DNA from: Treponema sp. UBA4328
Lineage (GTDB): Bacteria; Spirochaetota; Spirochaetia; Treponematales; Treponemataceae
DNA: 17,547 bases
Reading direction: 5' to 3'
NCBI GenBank assembly: GCA_002394465.1
Contig: DGTU01000064.1
Span: forward strand, 1-17,547
Under the pieces are notes generated by a model. That model did no database searches, had not been told where the DNA came from, and saw nothing but the letters and a program-made list of their open reading frames with translations. The first letter of the stretch is position 1; each line of letters opens with the position of its first letter. Positions 4,736-11,885 of the stretch are shown here, piece by piece. A program made the position numbers and the translations under genes.

Positions 4736-5005
4736 TCAGACAACTTCCTCAAGCTCTTCGACTTCTTCCAGTTCCTCTGCTTCGTCTGCATCTTCATCAG
4801 AAATATCAGATTCATCAATCGGATGACCGAAAGTCAGCAGAAACGGAATAGCCCATCTCTTAAGGGCTGCAATATGGTACATCTTTGCCGTCTTTCCTTC
4901 TGCGAGGAACATATTTTCCCCGTCATCAAAGAATACAGGCGCAGAAAACCTCATGCCAAGCTTTATTGAGCTGCATTCAACTCTCTTAAAATCTTTTTTA
5001 GTCAT
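4736..5005 (-). CDS. Small protein with acidic C-terminal tail, unknown function
   Basis: 89 residues. Residues 8-60 (VECSSIKLGMRFSAPVFFDDGENMFLAEGKTAKMYHIAALKRWAIPFLLTFG; split here by eye into two beta-rich halves) form a compact domain. They resemble the short N-terminal modules found before HD-GYP domains, with 'L..GM....vf.d....lLaeG......l..L..w.i..l.t.G'. Residues 61-89 are almost entirely Asp and Glu with valine (EELEEVEELEEVV). It starts within the last 8 nt of the FlhB-like gene, a coupled overlap. No catalytic residues are seen. It may be a regulator or binding partner for the flagellar-type neighbours; that is a guess from context. Confidence 0.72.
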   Translation of the reverse strand: MTKKDFKRVECSSIKLGMRFSAPVFFDDGENMFLAEGKTAKMYHIAALKRWAIPFLLTFGHPIDESDISDEDADEAEELEEVEELEEVV

Positions 5006-5255
5006 AACTTTTTTCTATTCTCCTGATAAGGGCAAAAACTTCAGCAATCACCGGATACACGGAAACCGGAATCAGTTCTCCAGGATTCTGAACTGAAAGA
5101 ATATCAGCCGTTTCGACATCCTTTACAAGGGGAATGTTATTTTCCCTGGCAATTTCGATGATACGCCTTGCCATTTCCTTTTTTCCGGACGCTGCAATGA
5201 AGGGGGCTTCTGCATTTTCAGGATATTTTAAGGCAACAGCCTTTAATTCGTTCAT
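4998..5255 (-). CDS. FlhB C-terminal domain homologue (YlqH/FlhX type)
   Basis: 85 residues equal to the cytoplasmic export-gate domain of FlhB without its membrane part. It shows KAVALKYPENAEAPFIAASG, ARRIIEIARENNIPLVKDVE, and IPVSVYPVIAEVFALIRRI, which follow the FlhB order 'AVALKY...AP.vvAkG.d..A..Ire.A.e..vP......ip...Y.avAevla'. The autocleavage motif NPTH that precedes AVALKY in true FlhB is absent (the N-terminus is MNELKAVALKY), so no self-cleavage is expected. In Firmicutes the stand-alone paralogue YlqH lies next to YlqG near rplS, the same neighbourhood as here. It probably interacts with the flagellar export apparatus or its substrates. Its start overlaps the FliK-like stop (ATGA). 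Confidence 0.9.
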   Translation of the reverse strand: MNELKAVALKYPENAEAPFIAASGKKEMARRIIEIARENNIPLVKDVETADILSVQNPGELIPVSVYPVIAEVFALIRRIEKSYD

Positions 5256-6307
5256 GCCTCCTCCTTTACGACAGTCAGCGGAACGTTTTCAGGTGCGAAA
5301 CCTTCAAGCAGGCTGCTGTCACAGTAAGACACATAAACGGATTCAGAGTGCAGTTTTTCCCTTAGAATACCTTCAAGAGCTGAAGCGAACGTCTCCTGCA
5401 TTTCAGGAGGCAGTGAAGGAACAGAAGAAAAAGTAAGTCTCCTCACCCTATCATTATTTAATTCTATCACAAAACTGTATTTTTTCAGATCATTATTACA
5501 GCTGATAACAATTTTATCAGTCCTTTCCGCGGTCTTATCGTATAAAACTCTAATAACTCCATTAAAGTTTTTGTAGTCCCATTCAAACGGAAGAACAAAC
5601 CAGTGTCTCTCCCCTTCACTCATCGTATTGAACAGCGTCAGAAGCCCTTCTCTGTTTCTGTCGCAGGCCTTCCGTACCGAAGAAAAATAATCTTCCATGA
5701 CGCCATTATTTCCGGCACCTGAAAAATCATCCTGCTCATTTTCTTTTTTATGCCCGTGTTCCTGGGAATTATAAATAATTTCAGAAACATATTCGCCGGT
5801 AAACGGCAGGCCTTTTTCACTTAAGAGCAGTGCCGTCTGATTTTTTTCATCAGCATCACTGTCATTTTCATGTCTTTCTTTCAGGATATTCCTGATTTTA
5901 TCCGGAGCAAACTTAAATCCTGCTTCCTGCATAAACTGAACCAGTCTGAGCGCCGTACTTTCCGGTGGAAGTCCGAGGGATGCAAGATAATTTACAAGCT
6001 GACGCGGAGGTTCTGCCGAGTCAAGATCTGAAGGATAAAACGAAGCCGTAGCTTCTGCAGTTTTTTCTGATATCAGAGAAAGGAAAACTTTGTTATCCCT
6101 GACATCAATTCTGGCTTCAAAAAACTGTCCGGGAACAAGTTTAGTCTGTGATGCAGCTTTAAACTTCTGTCCGGCAAGGCTTACCGTATATGTTCCGTCT
6201 GCATTTGCCGAAAGGATATGCCCCCTTACGACATTGCCGTTTTTTATCTGTGCATTACGGCTTTGAGAAACAAAAACCTGAACCGGGTTATAAACTCGTA
6301 CCGACAT
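5252..6307 (-). CDS. FliK-like (YlqG-type) protein
   Basis: A 351-residue soluble protein. The N-terminal third (1-80) is a beta-rich domain with VRGHILSANADGTYTVSLAG and LVPGQFFEARIDVRDNKVFL, typical of FliK/YlqG-like proteins. The middle (90-210) is charged and low in complexity. The C-terminal part (about 230-345) has GERHWFVLPFEWDYKNFNGVIRVLYD and then 'RTDKIVISCNNDLKKYSFVIEL', matching the 'W..iPF...f.G.irv' plan of the FliK C-terminal domain. FliK proteins set hook length by acting on FlhB, and here the gene sits directly upstream of a stand-alone FlhB C-terminal domain, overlapping it by ATGA. No Shine-Dalgarno is seen before the ATG, which lies about 10 nt after a terminator stem-loop T-run. 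The function is inferred from likeness and gene order. Confidence 0.78.
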   Translation of the reverse strand: MSVRVYNPVQVFVSQSRNAQIKNGNVVRGHILSANADGTYTVSLAGQKFKAASQTKLVPGQFFEARIDVRDNKVFLSLISEKTAEATASFYPSDLDSAEPPRQLVNYLASLGLPPESTALRLVQFMQEAGFKFAPDKIRNILKERHENDSDADEKNQTALLLSEKGLPFTGEYVSEIIYNSQEHGHKKENEQDDFSGAGNNGVMEDYFSSVRKACDRNREGLLTLFNTMSEGERHWFVLPFEWDYKNFNGVIRVLYDKTAERTDKIVISCNNDLKKYSFVIELNNDRVRRLTFSSVPSLPPEMQETFASALEGILREKLHSESVYVSYCDSSLLEGFAPENVPLTVVKEEA

Positions 6308-6316
6308 TTTTCATAA

Positions 6317-6350
6317 TAAAAAACCCGGCGCCGTTTCCGGATACCGGGTT
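6317..6350 (-). terminator. Intrinsic terminator after rplS
   Basis: On the minus strand AACCCGG (6350-6344) pairs with CCGGGTT (6328-6322), and the run TTTTTTATTA follows. It separates the ribosomal part of the cluster from the flagellar-type part; the downstream FliK-like gene needs read-through or a promoter inside this short gap. Confidence 0.82.
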
Positions 6351-6367
6351 CGTATTAAGCGGCAGGC

Positions 6368-6820
6368 TTATTTTGCTGCAGCGTTTTCTGCTTTAGCTTC
6401 AGCCTTGATTGCAGCTTCCTGTGCTTCAGCAGCCTTTGTAGCAGCCTTTGAAGCTTCAAGATATGCCATTGCTTTTGGTCCGATAAGTTCCTTAACTTTA
6501 GCTCCCTTACCAACCTTGTCGCGGATGTAGTAGAGTTTAGAGCGGCGTACTTTTCCGACGCGGATTACGTCAACTTTGATTACGCGAGGGCTGTAAACCG
6601 GGAATACACGTTCAACACCTACACCGTAAGAAATCTTGCGTACTGTGAAAGTCTTGCGTACACCTGTGTTTTTGATACAGATTACAACACCTTCATAAAT
6701 CTGAATACGCTTTGTTTTGCCCTCAATAATTTCAAAGTGAACTTTTACAGTATCACCAACGCTGAAATTAAGTGAGTTCTCGTCTTTCTGCTGTTCTTCA
6801 ATAGTCTTAATAAGATCCAT
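6368..6820 (-). CDS. rplS: 50S ribosomal protein L19 with alanine-rich tail
   Basis: L19 sits at the 30S-50S interface of the ribosome. Residues 1-112 are the complete normal protein, with NFSVGDTVKVHFEIIEGKTKRIQIYEGVVI, SYGVGVERVFPVYSPRV and VGKVRRSKLYYIRDKVGKGAKVKE. Residues 113-150 are an added tail rich in Ala, Lys and Glu (EASKAATKAAEAQEAAIKAE and onward) that makes the protein longer than the usual 115 residues and is probably disordered or helical. An AGGAG ribosome site lies 8 nt before the ATG. The gene begins 2 nt after the trmD stop, so it is part of the same operon, which ends at the terminator downstream. Confidence 0.97.
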   Translation of the reverse strand: MDLIKTIEEQQKDENSLNFSVGDTVKVHFEIIEGKTKRIQIYEGVVICIKNTGVRKTFTVRKISYGVGVERVFPVYSPRVIKVDVIRVGKVRRSKLYYIRDKVGKGAKVKELIGPKAMAYLEASKAATKAAEAQEAAIKAEAKAENAAAK

Positions 6821-6822
6821 TG

Positions 6823-7593
6823 TTATTTTCTCCTATTTTTCTTGCGGTCATGCTTACTGAGATGCATGTCCAGCAGTTCCTCAATCATTTTTTCGGCTTC
6901 TGCAGTCAGCTCACCTTTCATTCTTGCCGCAGCAATCAGGTCAGGCCTGTTTGCAAGGGTTTTCTGAAGGCGCTTTTTCAGCCGCCACTTCCGGATATTT
7001 TCATGGTTGCCGCTGGTTAAAACCTCAGGCACTGCCAGATCCCTGTATACAGCCGGGTGCGTATACTGAGGATATTCCAAAAGTCCGTCAGAATAGCTTT
7101 CTTCGTCAAGGCTTTCCGGAGTGATTACATTATCAACAAGTCTGTAGACCGAATCTACTATAACCGTCGCAGCAAGTTCTCCGCTTGACATGACATAATC
7201 TCCGATGGAGATTTCATCATCAACATAGAGATCGATAATCCTCTGGTCGATACCTTCGTACCTTCCGCAGACTAAAACGATTTCTTCTTTCTGACTAAGT
7301 TCAAGCGCTTTTTTCTGTGTAAAAGGCTTTCCTGAAGGAGTGACATAAATCACATGCTTCTTATATGCCTTTACGCTGTCCAGCGCCCGCCCGAGAGGTT
7401 CAGCCATCAAAAGCTGGCCAGCCCCACCACCGTACGGCTTGTCATCACATGTCTTGTGTCTATCGAAGGCAAAATCCCTGATATTCACTAAATCGTAGGC
7501 AATAATTCCCTTTTCAACCGCTTTCGCCATGATTGAGGCTTCAAAAAAAGCGCGCGGAATCTCAGGAAATAAGGTCAGCACAGTAAATTTCAT
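6823..7593 (-). CDS. trmD: tRNA (guanine-N1)-methyltransferase
   Basis: TrmD methylates G37 at N1 in tRNAs reading CUN, CCN and CGG codons, using S-adenosylmethionine, and prevents +1 frameshifts. The protein has 256 residues, the usual size. The SPOUT knot motifs are present: PYGGGAGQLLMAEPL (53-67), VCGRYEGIDQR (108-118), EISIGDYVMSSGELAA (127-142) and the catalytic-region DGLLEYPQYTHP (169-180), followed by GNHENIRKWR (195-204). GGAG lies 9 nt before the ATG. It starts 4 nt after the rimM stop and ends 2 nt before rplS. Confidence 0.98.
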   Translation of the reverse strand: MKFTVLTLFPEIPRAFFEASIMAKAVEKGIIAYDLVNIRDFAFDRHKTCDDKPYGGGAGQLLMAEPLGRALDSVKAYKKHVIYVTPSGKPFTQKKALELSQKEEIVLVCGRYEGIDQRIIDLYVDDEISIGDYVMSSGELAATVIVDSVYRLVDNVITPESLDEESYSDGLLEYPQYTHPAVYRDLAVPEVLTSGNHENIRKWRLKKRLQKTLANRPDLIAAARMKGELTAEAEKMIEELLDMHLSKHDRKKNRRK

Positions 7594-7597
7594 GGAA

Positions 7598-8206
7598 TTA
7601 CTCCAGAATCCAGAGGTGCATCAACTGAATCGTCTTGTTTTTAACATCAATGTTCCGTACGAAATCATATCTGAATGGAACATATACTTTCCGAGGCTTA
7701 CCCGAAGAAGTAAATTTAACGTCATCTGCAAGAAGACTACAGTTCTCGGCCAGGACAACCTCAAAGAGATCACCAGAACCGCCTTCCACTACGTCTGTGA
7801 TTGTTCCTGTCGCAACTGGTTTTCCATGCACAGGAGCAGTCTCAACTGCCAGTCCGTCCTCACCCTGCTCAGGATAATAAAGCAGAGTACAGTTTTTCAG
7901 ATCTTCAACATACCACTCACCCTTATTCAGGGGACAGGCATTTTCACGGCTTACCACAATCTCAAACCCGTTAATTTTTTTAACGGCTTCAGGACTGTCG
8001 ATCCCGGCAAGCTTCATAAACAAGGTATCACTTCCCGCATCAACCTGCTCTACTTTGTAGAGTTTTGATTCAAGGGTTTTAGGATTCCTCAAAGTTACTT
8101 CAGTCATCGAACAGAAATGTTCAAATTCACCGGAAGAACTTTCAACTTTAAAATTACCCGCAACTCCATGTGATCCGCGGATAAAACCAACGATAAATTG
8201 TTCCAC
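7598..8206 (-). CDS. rimM: Ribosome maturation factor RimM
   Basis: RimM binds S19 and helps assemble the 3' domain of the 30S subunit. From a GTG start at 8206 the protein has 202 residues, beginning (V/M)EQFIVGFIRGSHGVAGNFKV, the normal RimM N-terminus. The C-terminal PRC-barrel is seen in GEWYVEDLKNCTLLY, GTITDVVEGGSGDLFEVVL and RKVYVPFRYDFVRNIDVKNKTIQL. A longer frame from 8266 would run 53 nt into khpA and adds no family sequence, so it is rejected. The start lies 7 nt after the khpA stop without a clear ribosome site, which suggests coupled translation. Confidence 0.95.
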   Translation of the reverse strand: MEQFIVGFIRGSHGVAGNFKVESSSGEFEHFCSMTEVTLRNPKTLESKLYKVEQVDAGSDTLFMKLAGIDSPEAVKKINGFEIVVSRENACPLNKGEWYVEDLKNCTLLYYPEQGEDGLAVETAPVHGKPVATGTITDVVEGGSGDLFEVVLAENCSLLADDVKFTSSGKPRKVYVPFRYDFVRNIDVKNKTIQLMHLWILE

Positions 8207-8213
8207 AGTACAA

Positions 8214-8447
8214 CTAATCCAGTATTTCCAGGCTGTAATGTCTGCCGTCTTTAGCAGCAGAAGCACTCAATACTGTGCGCAATGCTTTAGCAATACGACC
8301 GTATTTGCCGATAACCTTACCAATATCGCCTTGTGCTACTCTGAGTTCCAGAACAGGACCTCTTTCGCCCGCAGCTTCGTTTACAGAGACTGCACTGGGG
8401 TCATCGACCAATGATTTTGCAATGAATTCAATCAGGTCTTTTTCCAT
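8214..8447 (-). CDS. khpA: KH-domain RNA-binding protein KhpA
   Basis: A 77-residue single-KH protein (YlqC/UPF0109 type). The family binds RNA, often together with KhpB/Jag, and affects cell elongation and small RNAs in Gram-positive bacteria. The GxxG loop lies in GDIGKVIGKYGRIAKALRT. The protein starts MEKDLIEFIAKSLVDDP, the usual N-terminus, at an ATG with GGGGA just upstream. A TTG six codons earlier is open but less likely. It lies 20 nt after rpsP and 7 nt before rimM, the standard position for this gene in many phyla. Confidence 0.95.
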   Translation of the reverse strand: MEKDLIEFIAKSLVDDPSAVSVNEAAGERGPVLELRVAQGDIGKVIGKYGRIAKALRTVLSASAAKDGRHYSLEILD

Positions 8448-8467
8448 TCCCCGTTTCTCCCGCAAAC

Positions 8468-8713
8468 TTATTTGTTAAGGTTTTTCTTGCTGAAAAGCTT
8501 TTTTACTGTAGCAGTAGGCTGAGCACCAACACCGATCCAGTACTTTGCACGCTCTTCATTGAATGAAACCTGAGCATCTTCTTTAGCGATTGGCTGATAG
8601 ATACCAAGTTCTTCGATTGTTGTACCATCACGCGGCTTGCGTGAATCCTGTACGACGATACGGTAGCACGGCTTTGCTTTTGTACCGAACTTCTTGAGTC
8701 TGATTTTGACCAC
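8468..8713 (-). CDS. rpsP: 30S ribosomal protein S16
   Basis: S16 binds 16S rRNA early in 30S assembly. From the GTG at 8713 it has 81 residues: VVKIRLKKFGTKAKPCYRIVVQDSRKPRDG, then IEELGIYQP, NEERAKYWIGVGAQPTATVKKLF, the whole family signature. GGAGG lies 7 nt before this GTG, and S16 proteins start at exactly this place. The frame upstream to 8767 would add 18 unrelated residues and is not used. This is the first gene of the rpsP-khpA-rimM-trmD-rplS operon, with a promoter at 8798-8826. Confidence 0.97.
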   Translation of the reverse strand: MVKIRLKKFGTKAKPCYRIVVQDSRKPRDGTTIEELGIYQPIAKEDAQVSFNEERAKYWIGVGAQPTATVKKLFSKKNLNK

Positions 8714-8791
8714 TTTTATCCTCCATAGGGCTCCTGAGAGTCCTAAATTATTCATTTTAAAAAGCACATGAAAGTGCCAAGATATAGTAGA

Positions 8792-8805
8792 AATAACATG
8801 TTATT
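8792..8805. promoter_or_regulatory. 14-bp perfect palindrome over the rpsP -10 element
   Basis: AATAACATGTTATT is its own reverse complement and covers the TAACAT -10 hexamer of the rpsP promoter. Such a place suits a dimeric repressor, but an AT-rich palindrome of this length can also arise by chance near a -10 element. Confidence 0.4.
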
Positions 8806-8826
8806 CTATTGAGCAGGTTTAGTCAA
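8798..8826 (-). promoter_or_regulatory. Promoter of the rpsP-rplS operon
   Basis: On the minus strand TTGACT (8826-8821), a 17-bp spacer and TAACAT (8803-8798). The -35 hexamer overlaps the stop codon of the pseudouridine synthase gene. The leader to rpsP is about 75-80 nt and holds a weak GCAC-ATGAAA-GTGC hairpin (8764-8777) followed on the minus strand by five T, a possible attenuator. Confidence 0.65.
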
Positions 8827-9830
8827 TTGCAAAAAGGCGGCTTAATCGAAATTTCACATACTTTTCCTGTGACAGGATGAGGAAAAGTCAGGGAGAGAGC
8901 ATGAAGCATTATCCTTTCATGTTCAGCGCCTCCATACAGGACATCCCCAAGAATCGGGATTCCAAGCGAAGACAGGTGAACGCGGATCTGATGTGTCCTT
9001 CCGGTGAGCGGACGGCATTCCGCAAGGGCGTATATATATTTTTCATCTTCAGAAAAAATTCCGAGGATTTTAAATTCAGTCCTTGAAAAAAGCCCCCCGT
9101 CATTTTCCTTTACCCTTCCCCATCTGGCAGGCTGACCTTTCGGGCTTATCCGGCCCATGTAAAATTCAACTGCAAATTCCTTGCCCTCTTCAAAGTCACC
9201 TGCACGTTTTTTTTCAATGCAAACTACCGCATTATAAACTTTTCTTGCTGTATGATTTTCAAACATTTCATGACATGCGGCATTTACGCTTCTTGATTTT
9301 GTAAACAGGATTACTCCGCTCGTATCCCGGTCAAGGCGGTGCATGATTCCCACGTACGGAGGATTTTTTGCATTGGGCTTTTCAATTTTCTGGCGTGCAA
9401 ACAGAAACCTTACGACCGCGGCATGAAGGTTATCCCTTTCTCCGACCATTCCTGCTTCCGTCGGAAAATGTGAAGGCTTATTAACGACTATAACTGAATC
9501 ATCTTCAAACAGAACGTCTTTGTCAGTCAGCTCATAATTAATGTCATCGGGTTTCTTTTCATAAAAGAATTTTTCTTCATCATAGAAAACTTCAACGTAA
9601 TTTCCGGCATGGACTGTATAAGACGGAATGCGTATCTGTCTTCCGCTGCACCTTACGCCTCCTGCCATGATAAGGCGCCGGATTTTGCTGTTTGACATGG
9701 TAAGGCCGAGAAGAGCCGGCAGTTCTGTCCGGAGAAGTTCATTAAGAGAAATGCTGTCCTTAGCCCTGATGGAGAATTTTCTTACGCTCAACTGAATTAT
9801 CCGCGCATTGCCTTCATTTCTTTCTTGCAT
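8823..9830 (-). CDS. RluA-family 23S rRNA/tRNA pseudouridine synthase
   Basis: Converts uridine to pseudouridine in structured RNA; the specific site cannot be told from sequence. A degenerate S4-like RNA-binding domain (about 28-85, SLNELLRTELP...IRIPSYTVHAGNYVEV) precedes the catalytic domain. The signature HRLDRDTSGVILF is at 164-176, with catalytic Asp D167. RPLTGRTHQIRVHLSSLGIPILGD follows near 280-300, also typical. The length of 335 residues is normal for RluC/D types. The ATG at 9830 lies 34 nt inside the end of the diguanylate cyclase gene with a weak AGG upstream; a later TTG in the same frame is possible. The stop codon overlaps the -35 hexamer of the rpsP promoter. Confidence 0.92.
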   Translation of the reverse strand: MQERNEGNARIIQLSVRKFSIRAKDSISLNELLRTELPALLGLTMSNSKIRRLIMAGGVRCSGRQIRIPSYTVHAGNYVEVFYDEEKFFYEKKPDDINYELTDKDVLFEDDSVIVVNKPSHFPTEAGMVGERDNLHAAVVRFLFARQKIEKPNAKNPPYVGIMHRLDRDTSGVILFTKSRSVNAACHEMFENHTARKVYNAVVCIEKKRAGDFEEGKEFAVEFYMGRISPKGQPARWGRVKENDGGLFSRTEFKILGIFSEDEKYIYALAECRPLTGRTHQIRVHLSSLGIPILGDVLYGGAEHERIMLHALSLTFPHPVTGKVCEISIKPPFCN

Positions 9831-11221
9831 TCATACATTGCCTGATCTGCCCTGCTGAATACATTTACCACGCTTGCGTCGACTGACTTGTCATAAAAAG
9901 CAATTCCAATGGCTGCAGACACTTTTTCCCATGGTTCAAGGGTTTCATCCGCAGATGAAATGGAAATCTTGCGCTTAAATTCAGCCGTAAGTTCCTCGAC
10001 GTGTTCATAATCGCTTCCACGAAGGATTACGACAAACTCATCACCGCCGATTCTGAATACAGGAGAATGAGTAAAGGTCTTGCAGACAAGCATGCACAGT
10101 TTTTTAATTGCAAAGTTTCCCTGCTCATGTCCGTAGGTGTCGTTTATGCGCTTAAGGAAATTAAGGTCAATCATTGCAATTCCAAAAGCAACCGGTTCAC
10201 TCGTCGCAAGTTCATATTCCATGCGTTTGATTTCCCGGTCATAGGCAGTTTTGTTTCTTATGCCGGTAAGTGAATCCCTGTTAGCCAGTTCACTCATCTG
10301 ATCAGCGACTTTTTCAGCCTTAAGGATTCCCGTAACATAATCACGCATATCGTCAGCCATCTGCGACATTGTAACTGCAAGCGAATATACTTCGTTTTTT
10401 TCAGACAGTTTAGGCATGTCAAATTCAAGTTCTCCGATATTCCTCTGTCCGTGGCTTTTTTTTGCAAAATTTGAAACGCACTGTTCAAGGAGACGGATCG
10501 GAGACGTAACGGCCCTGTGCGACCACCAGAGGAATGCAAACGTAAACACTGCACCAAGCAGGATGATGTATATGAAATTTTCAATGGTATGTCCGTAAAT
10601 GAGCTTAGAAATAATCGTAATGTCTACGTCGAGGGCAAGAACCGCATAAGGATTTTTTTCGGAATCATACAGGCTTATGGCTCCCGTATAATCAAGTCCC
10701 CAGTCAGTTTTTTCCTCAAAGAAAGCAATGGAACGCGGATGCTGGTTCATTATCCTGTAAAGTTTCCTAACCGTCGGTTCATCGTACTCGTCATCTGAAA
10801 CCCAGCCGAGATAGAGGTTGCCCTCAGTATCAATATGGCGGTCATAATAGGTTTCTGCAGAAATTACGCTCATGATATTCCATTTGCCGCCGAAATTCTG
10901 CGGAGTAAGTATGTACAGGTAATGAATGTCAAAATCTTCGCGAACACCGTCCATAAAGCGTTCAAGTTCATCATATTTTTCGCTGCGCTTAAGCGTTTTT
11001 ACGCAGTTTGCAAGATCATCATCATCAATGTGGCGGTCAACATAGCGGAGAATGTCAGAAATATAAGCTTCATAACGCTGGTAAAGGGTGCGTTTATAGT
11101 TGAGGTAAGTAACGACACCGAGAACGGCACAAAGAAGCAGAATAAAAATAATGCAGCTGACCGTAATACTCCGGCTCAGAGGACGTTTTACGTTTTCTTT
11201 TGCATTCGTATTATTTTTCAC
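9797..11221 (-). CDS. Membrane-bound GGDEF diguanylate cyclase
   Basis: Makes cyclic di-GMP from two GTP. 474 residues from a GTG start with AGGA 9 nt upstream. A membrane helix (about 18-40) is followed by a periplasmic sensor region (41-213, including ILTPQNFGGKWNIMSVISAE), a second helix (216-234), and a HAMP-like linker starting TSPIRLLEQCV. The GGDEF domain follows from about 312: RDSLTGIRNKTAYDRE, MIDLNFLKRINDTYGHEQGN and FRIGGDEFVVIL (GGDEF at 392-396). The active-site motif is intact. The inhibitory RxxD site normally lying five residues before it reads FTHS, so product inhibition is unlikely. It lies 23 nt after the LUD gene and overlaps the pseudouridine synthase start. It may control motility or attachment; the signal is unknown. 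Confidence 0.94.
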   Translation of the reverse strand: MKNNTNAKENVKRPLSRSITVSCIIFILLLCAVLGVVTYLNYKRTLYQRYEAYISDILRYVDRHIDDDDLANCVKTLKRSEKYDELERFMDGVREDFDIHYLYILTPQNFGGKWNIMSVISAETYYDRHIDTEGNLYLGWVSDDEYDEPTVRKLYRIMNQHPRSIAFFEEKTDWGLDYTGAISLYDSEKNPYAVLALDVDITIISKLIYGHTIENFIYIILLGAVFTFAFLWWSHRAVTSPIRLLEQCVSNFAKKSHGQRNIGELEFDMPKLSEKNEVYSLAVTMSQMADDMRDYVTGILKAEKVADQMSELANRDSLTGIRNKTAYDREIKRMEYELATSEPVAFGIAMIDLNFLKRINDTYGHEQGNFAIKKLCMLVCKTFTHSPVFRIGGDEFVVILRGSDYEHVEELTAEFKRKISISSADETLEPWEKVSAAIGIAFYDKSVDASVVNVFSRADQAMYECKKEMKAMRG

Positions 11222-11244
11222 TTAAACTTTCCTGCCCCCGGGGA

Positions 11245-11814
11245 TTAATAACCGAGTTCTTCGCCGACAAGAATAATCTTTATCCTGCCCTTTACGCGGC
11301 ATATTCTTGTTCTGACGAAAATTGCACAGATATCCTTTTCATCAGAAAGCTGAAGTCTTCTGGCATTTTTCGGAGCAGCAACCTTAAGAGCCCTCTCTTC
11401 CAGATCTTTTTCCGTTTTTACGATTTTATTGATTCCTACAAGCGCTACGACTGAAGAAGGACCGAAGGCAATGGCTGCAACACGGTTTCCGTTTCCGTCA
11501 ATATTAAAGACAACGCCATCTTCACTGACTGCGTTAAAACTCGTAAGGAAGGTATCTGCAAGAAGTCCTTTCCTCATAAGTTCAGTTTTTTCTTCCGGAG
11601 TTTTTCCGAGGCTTCTGTCGATTACCTTATAGTTTCCTGCCCTGATTTTATCAAGCAGGCCTGATTCTTCTATTGAAACAGATCCGCCCCATGAAACAGA
11701 CGAACCTTCAGGTATATAGGAAAGCGCCTTTTCTACGGCTTCTTTTTTGTCAGCAGCATAAACGGCTTCAAAACCGCGTTTTTTAAGGCTTTCAATGATC
11801 TTTTCAGCATCCAT
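11245..11814 (-). CDS. LUD-domain (LutC/YkgG-like) protein
   Basis: 189 residues of the LUD (DUF162) family, named from lactate utilisation proteins LutB/LutC. Family features seen: KALSYIPEGSSVSWGGSVSIEESG (30-53), DTFLTSFNAVSEDGVVFNIDGNGNRVAAIAFGP (88-120), VVALVGINKIV (122-132), and APKNARRLQL (147-156), followed by GRIKIILVGEELGY at the end. No lutA or lutB neighbour is present, so a role in lactate oxidation is not supported here; stand-alone members are common and poorly characterised. The ATG at 11814 has GGAGAAG at good distance. It is the first gene after a probable terminator and is followed closely by the cyclase gene. Confidence 0.88.
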   Translation of the reverse strand: MDAEKIIESLKKRGFEAVYAADKKEAVEKALSYIPEGSSVSWGGSVSIEESGLLDKIRAGNYKVIDRSLGKTPEEKTELMRKGLLADTFLTSFNAVSEDGVVFNIDGNGNRVAAIAFGPSSVVALVGINKIVKTEKDLEERALKVAAPKNARRLQLSDEKDICAIFVRTRICRVKGRIKIILVGEELGY

Positions 11815-11828
11815 ATTTCTTCTCCATT

Positions 11829-11864
11829 AAAAAAATAATAATCCGTGCGTTAACTATAACACGG
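11829..11864 (-). terminator. Probable terminator after the TPR protein gene
   Basis: On the minus strand CCGTGTTA (11864-11857) pairs with TAACGCACGG (11852-11843) with a two-base bulge. It is followed by ATTATTATTTTTTT down to 11829. The same stretch contains TGTTATAGT, which could instead act as an extended -10 for the LUD gene, so both roles remain possible. Confidence 0.5.
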
Positions 11865-11885
11865 GTTTACGCTTTTCCGCCACAA

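Noticed and set aside
8207..8266. Longer RimM start at 8266
   Set aside because: It would overlap khpA by 53 nt and adds residues that are only khpA in another frame; the GTG at 8206 gives the normal N-terminus.
8714..8767. Longer S16 start at 8767
   Set aside because: GGAGG lies exactly before the GTG at 8713 and S16 begins there in other bacteria.
8764..8777. Ribosomal-protein leader (S16 autoregulatory) structure
   Set aside because: The hairpin is only 4 bp with a 6-nt loop; too weak to call more than a possible attenuator.
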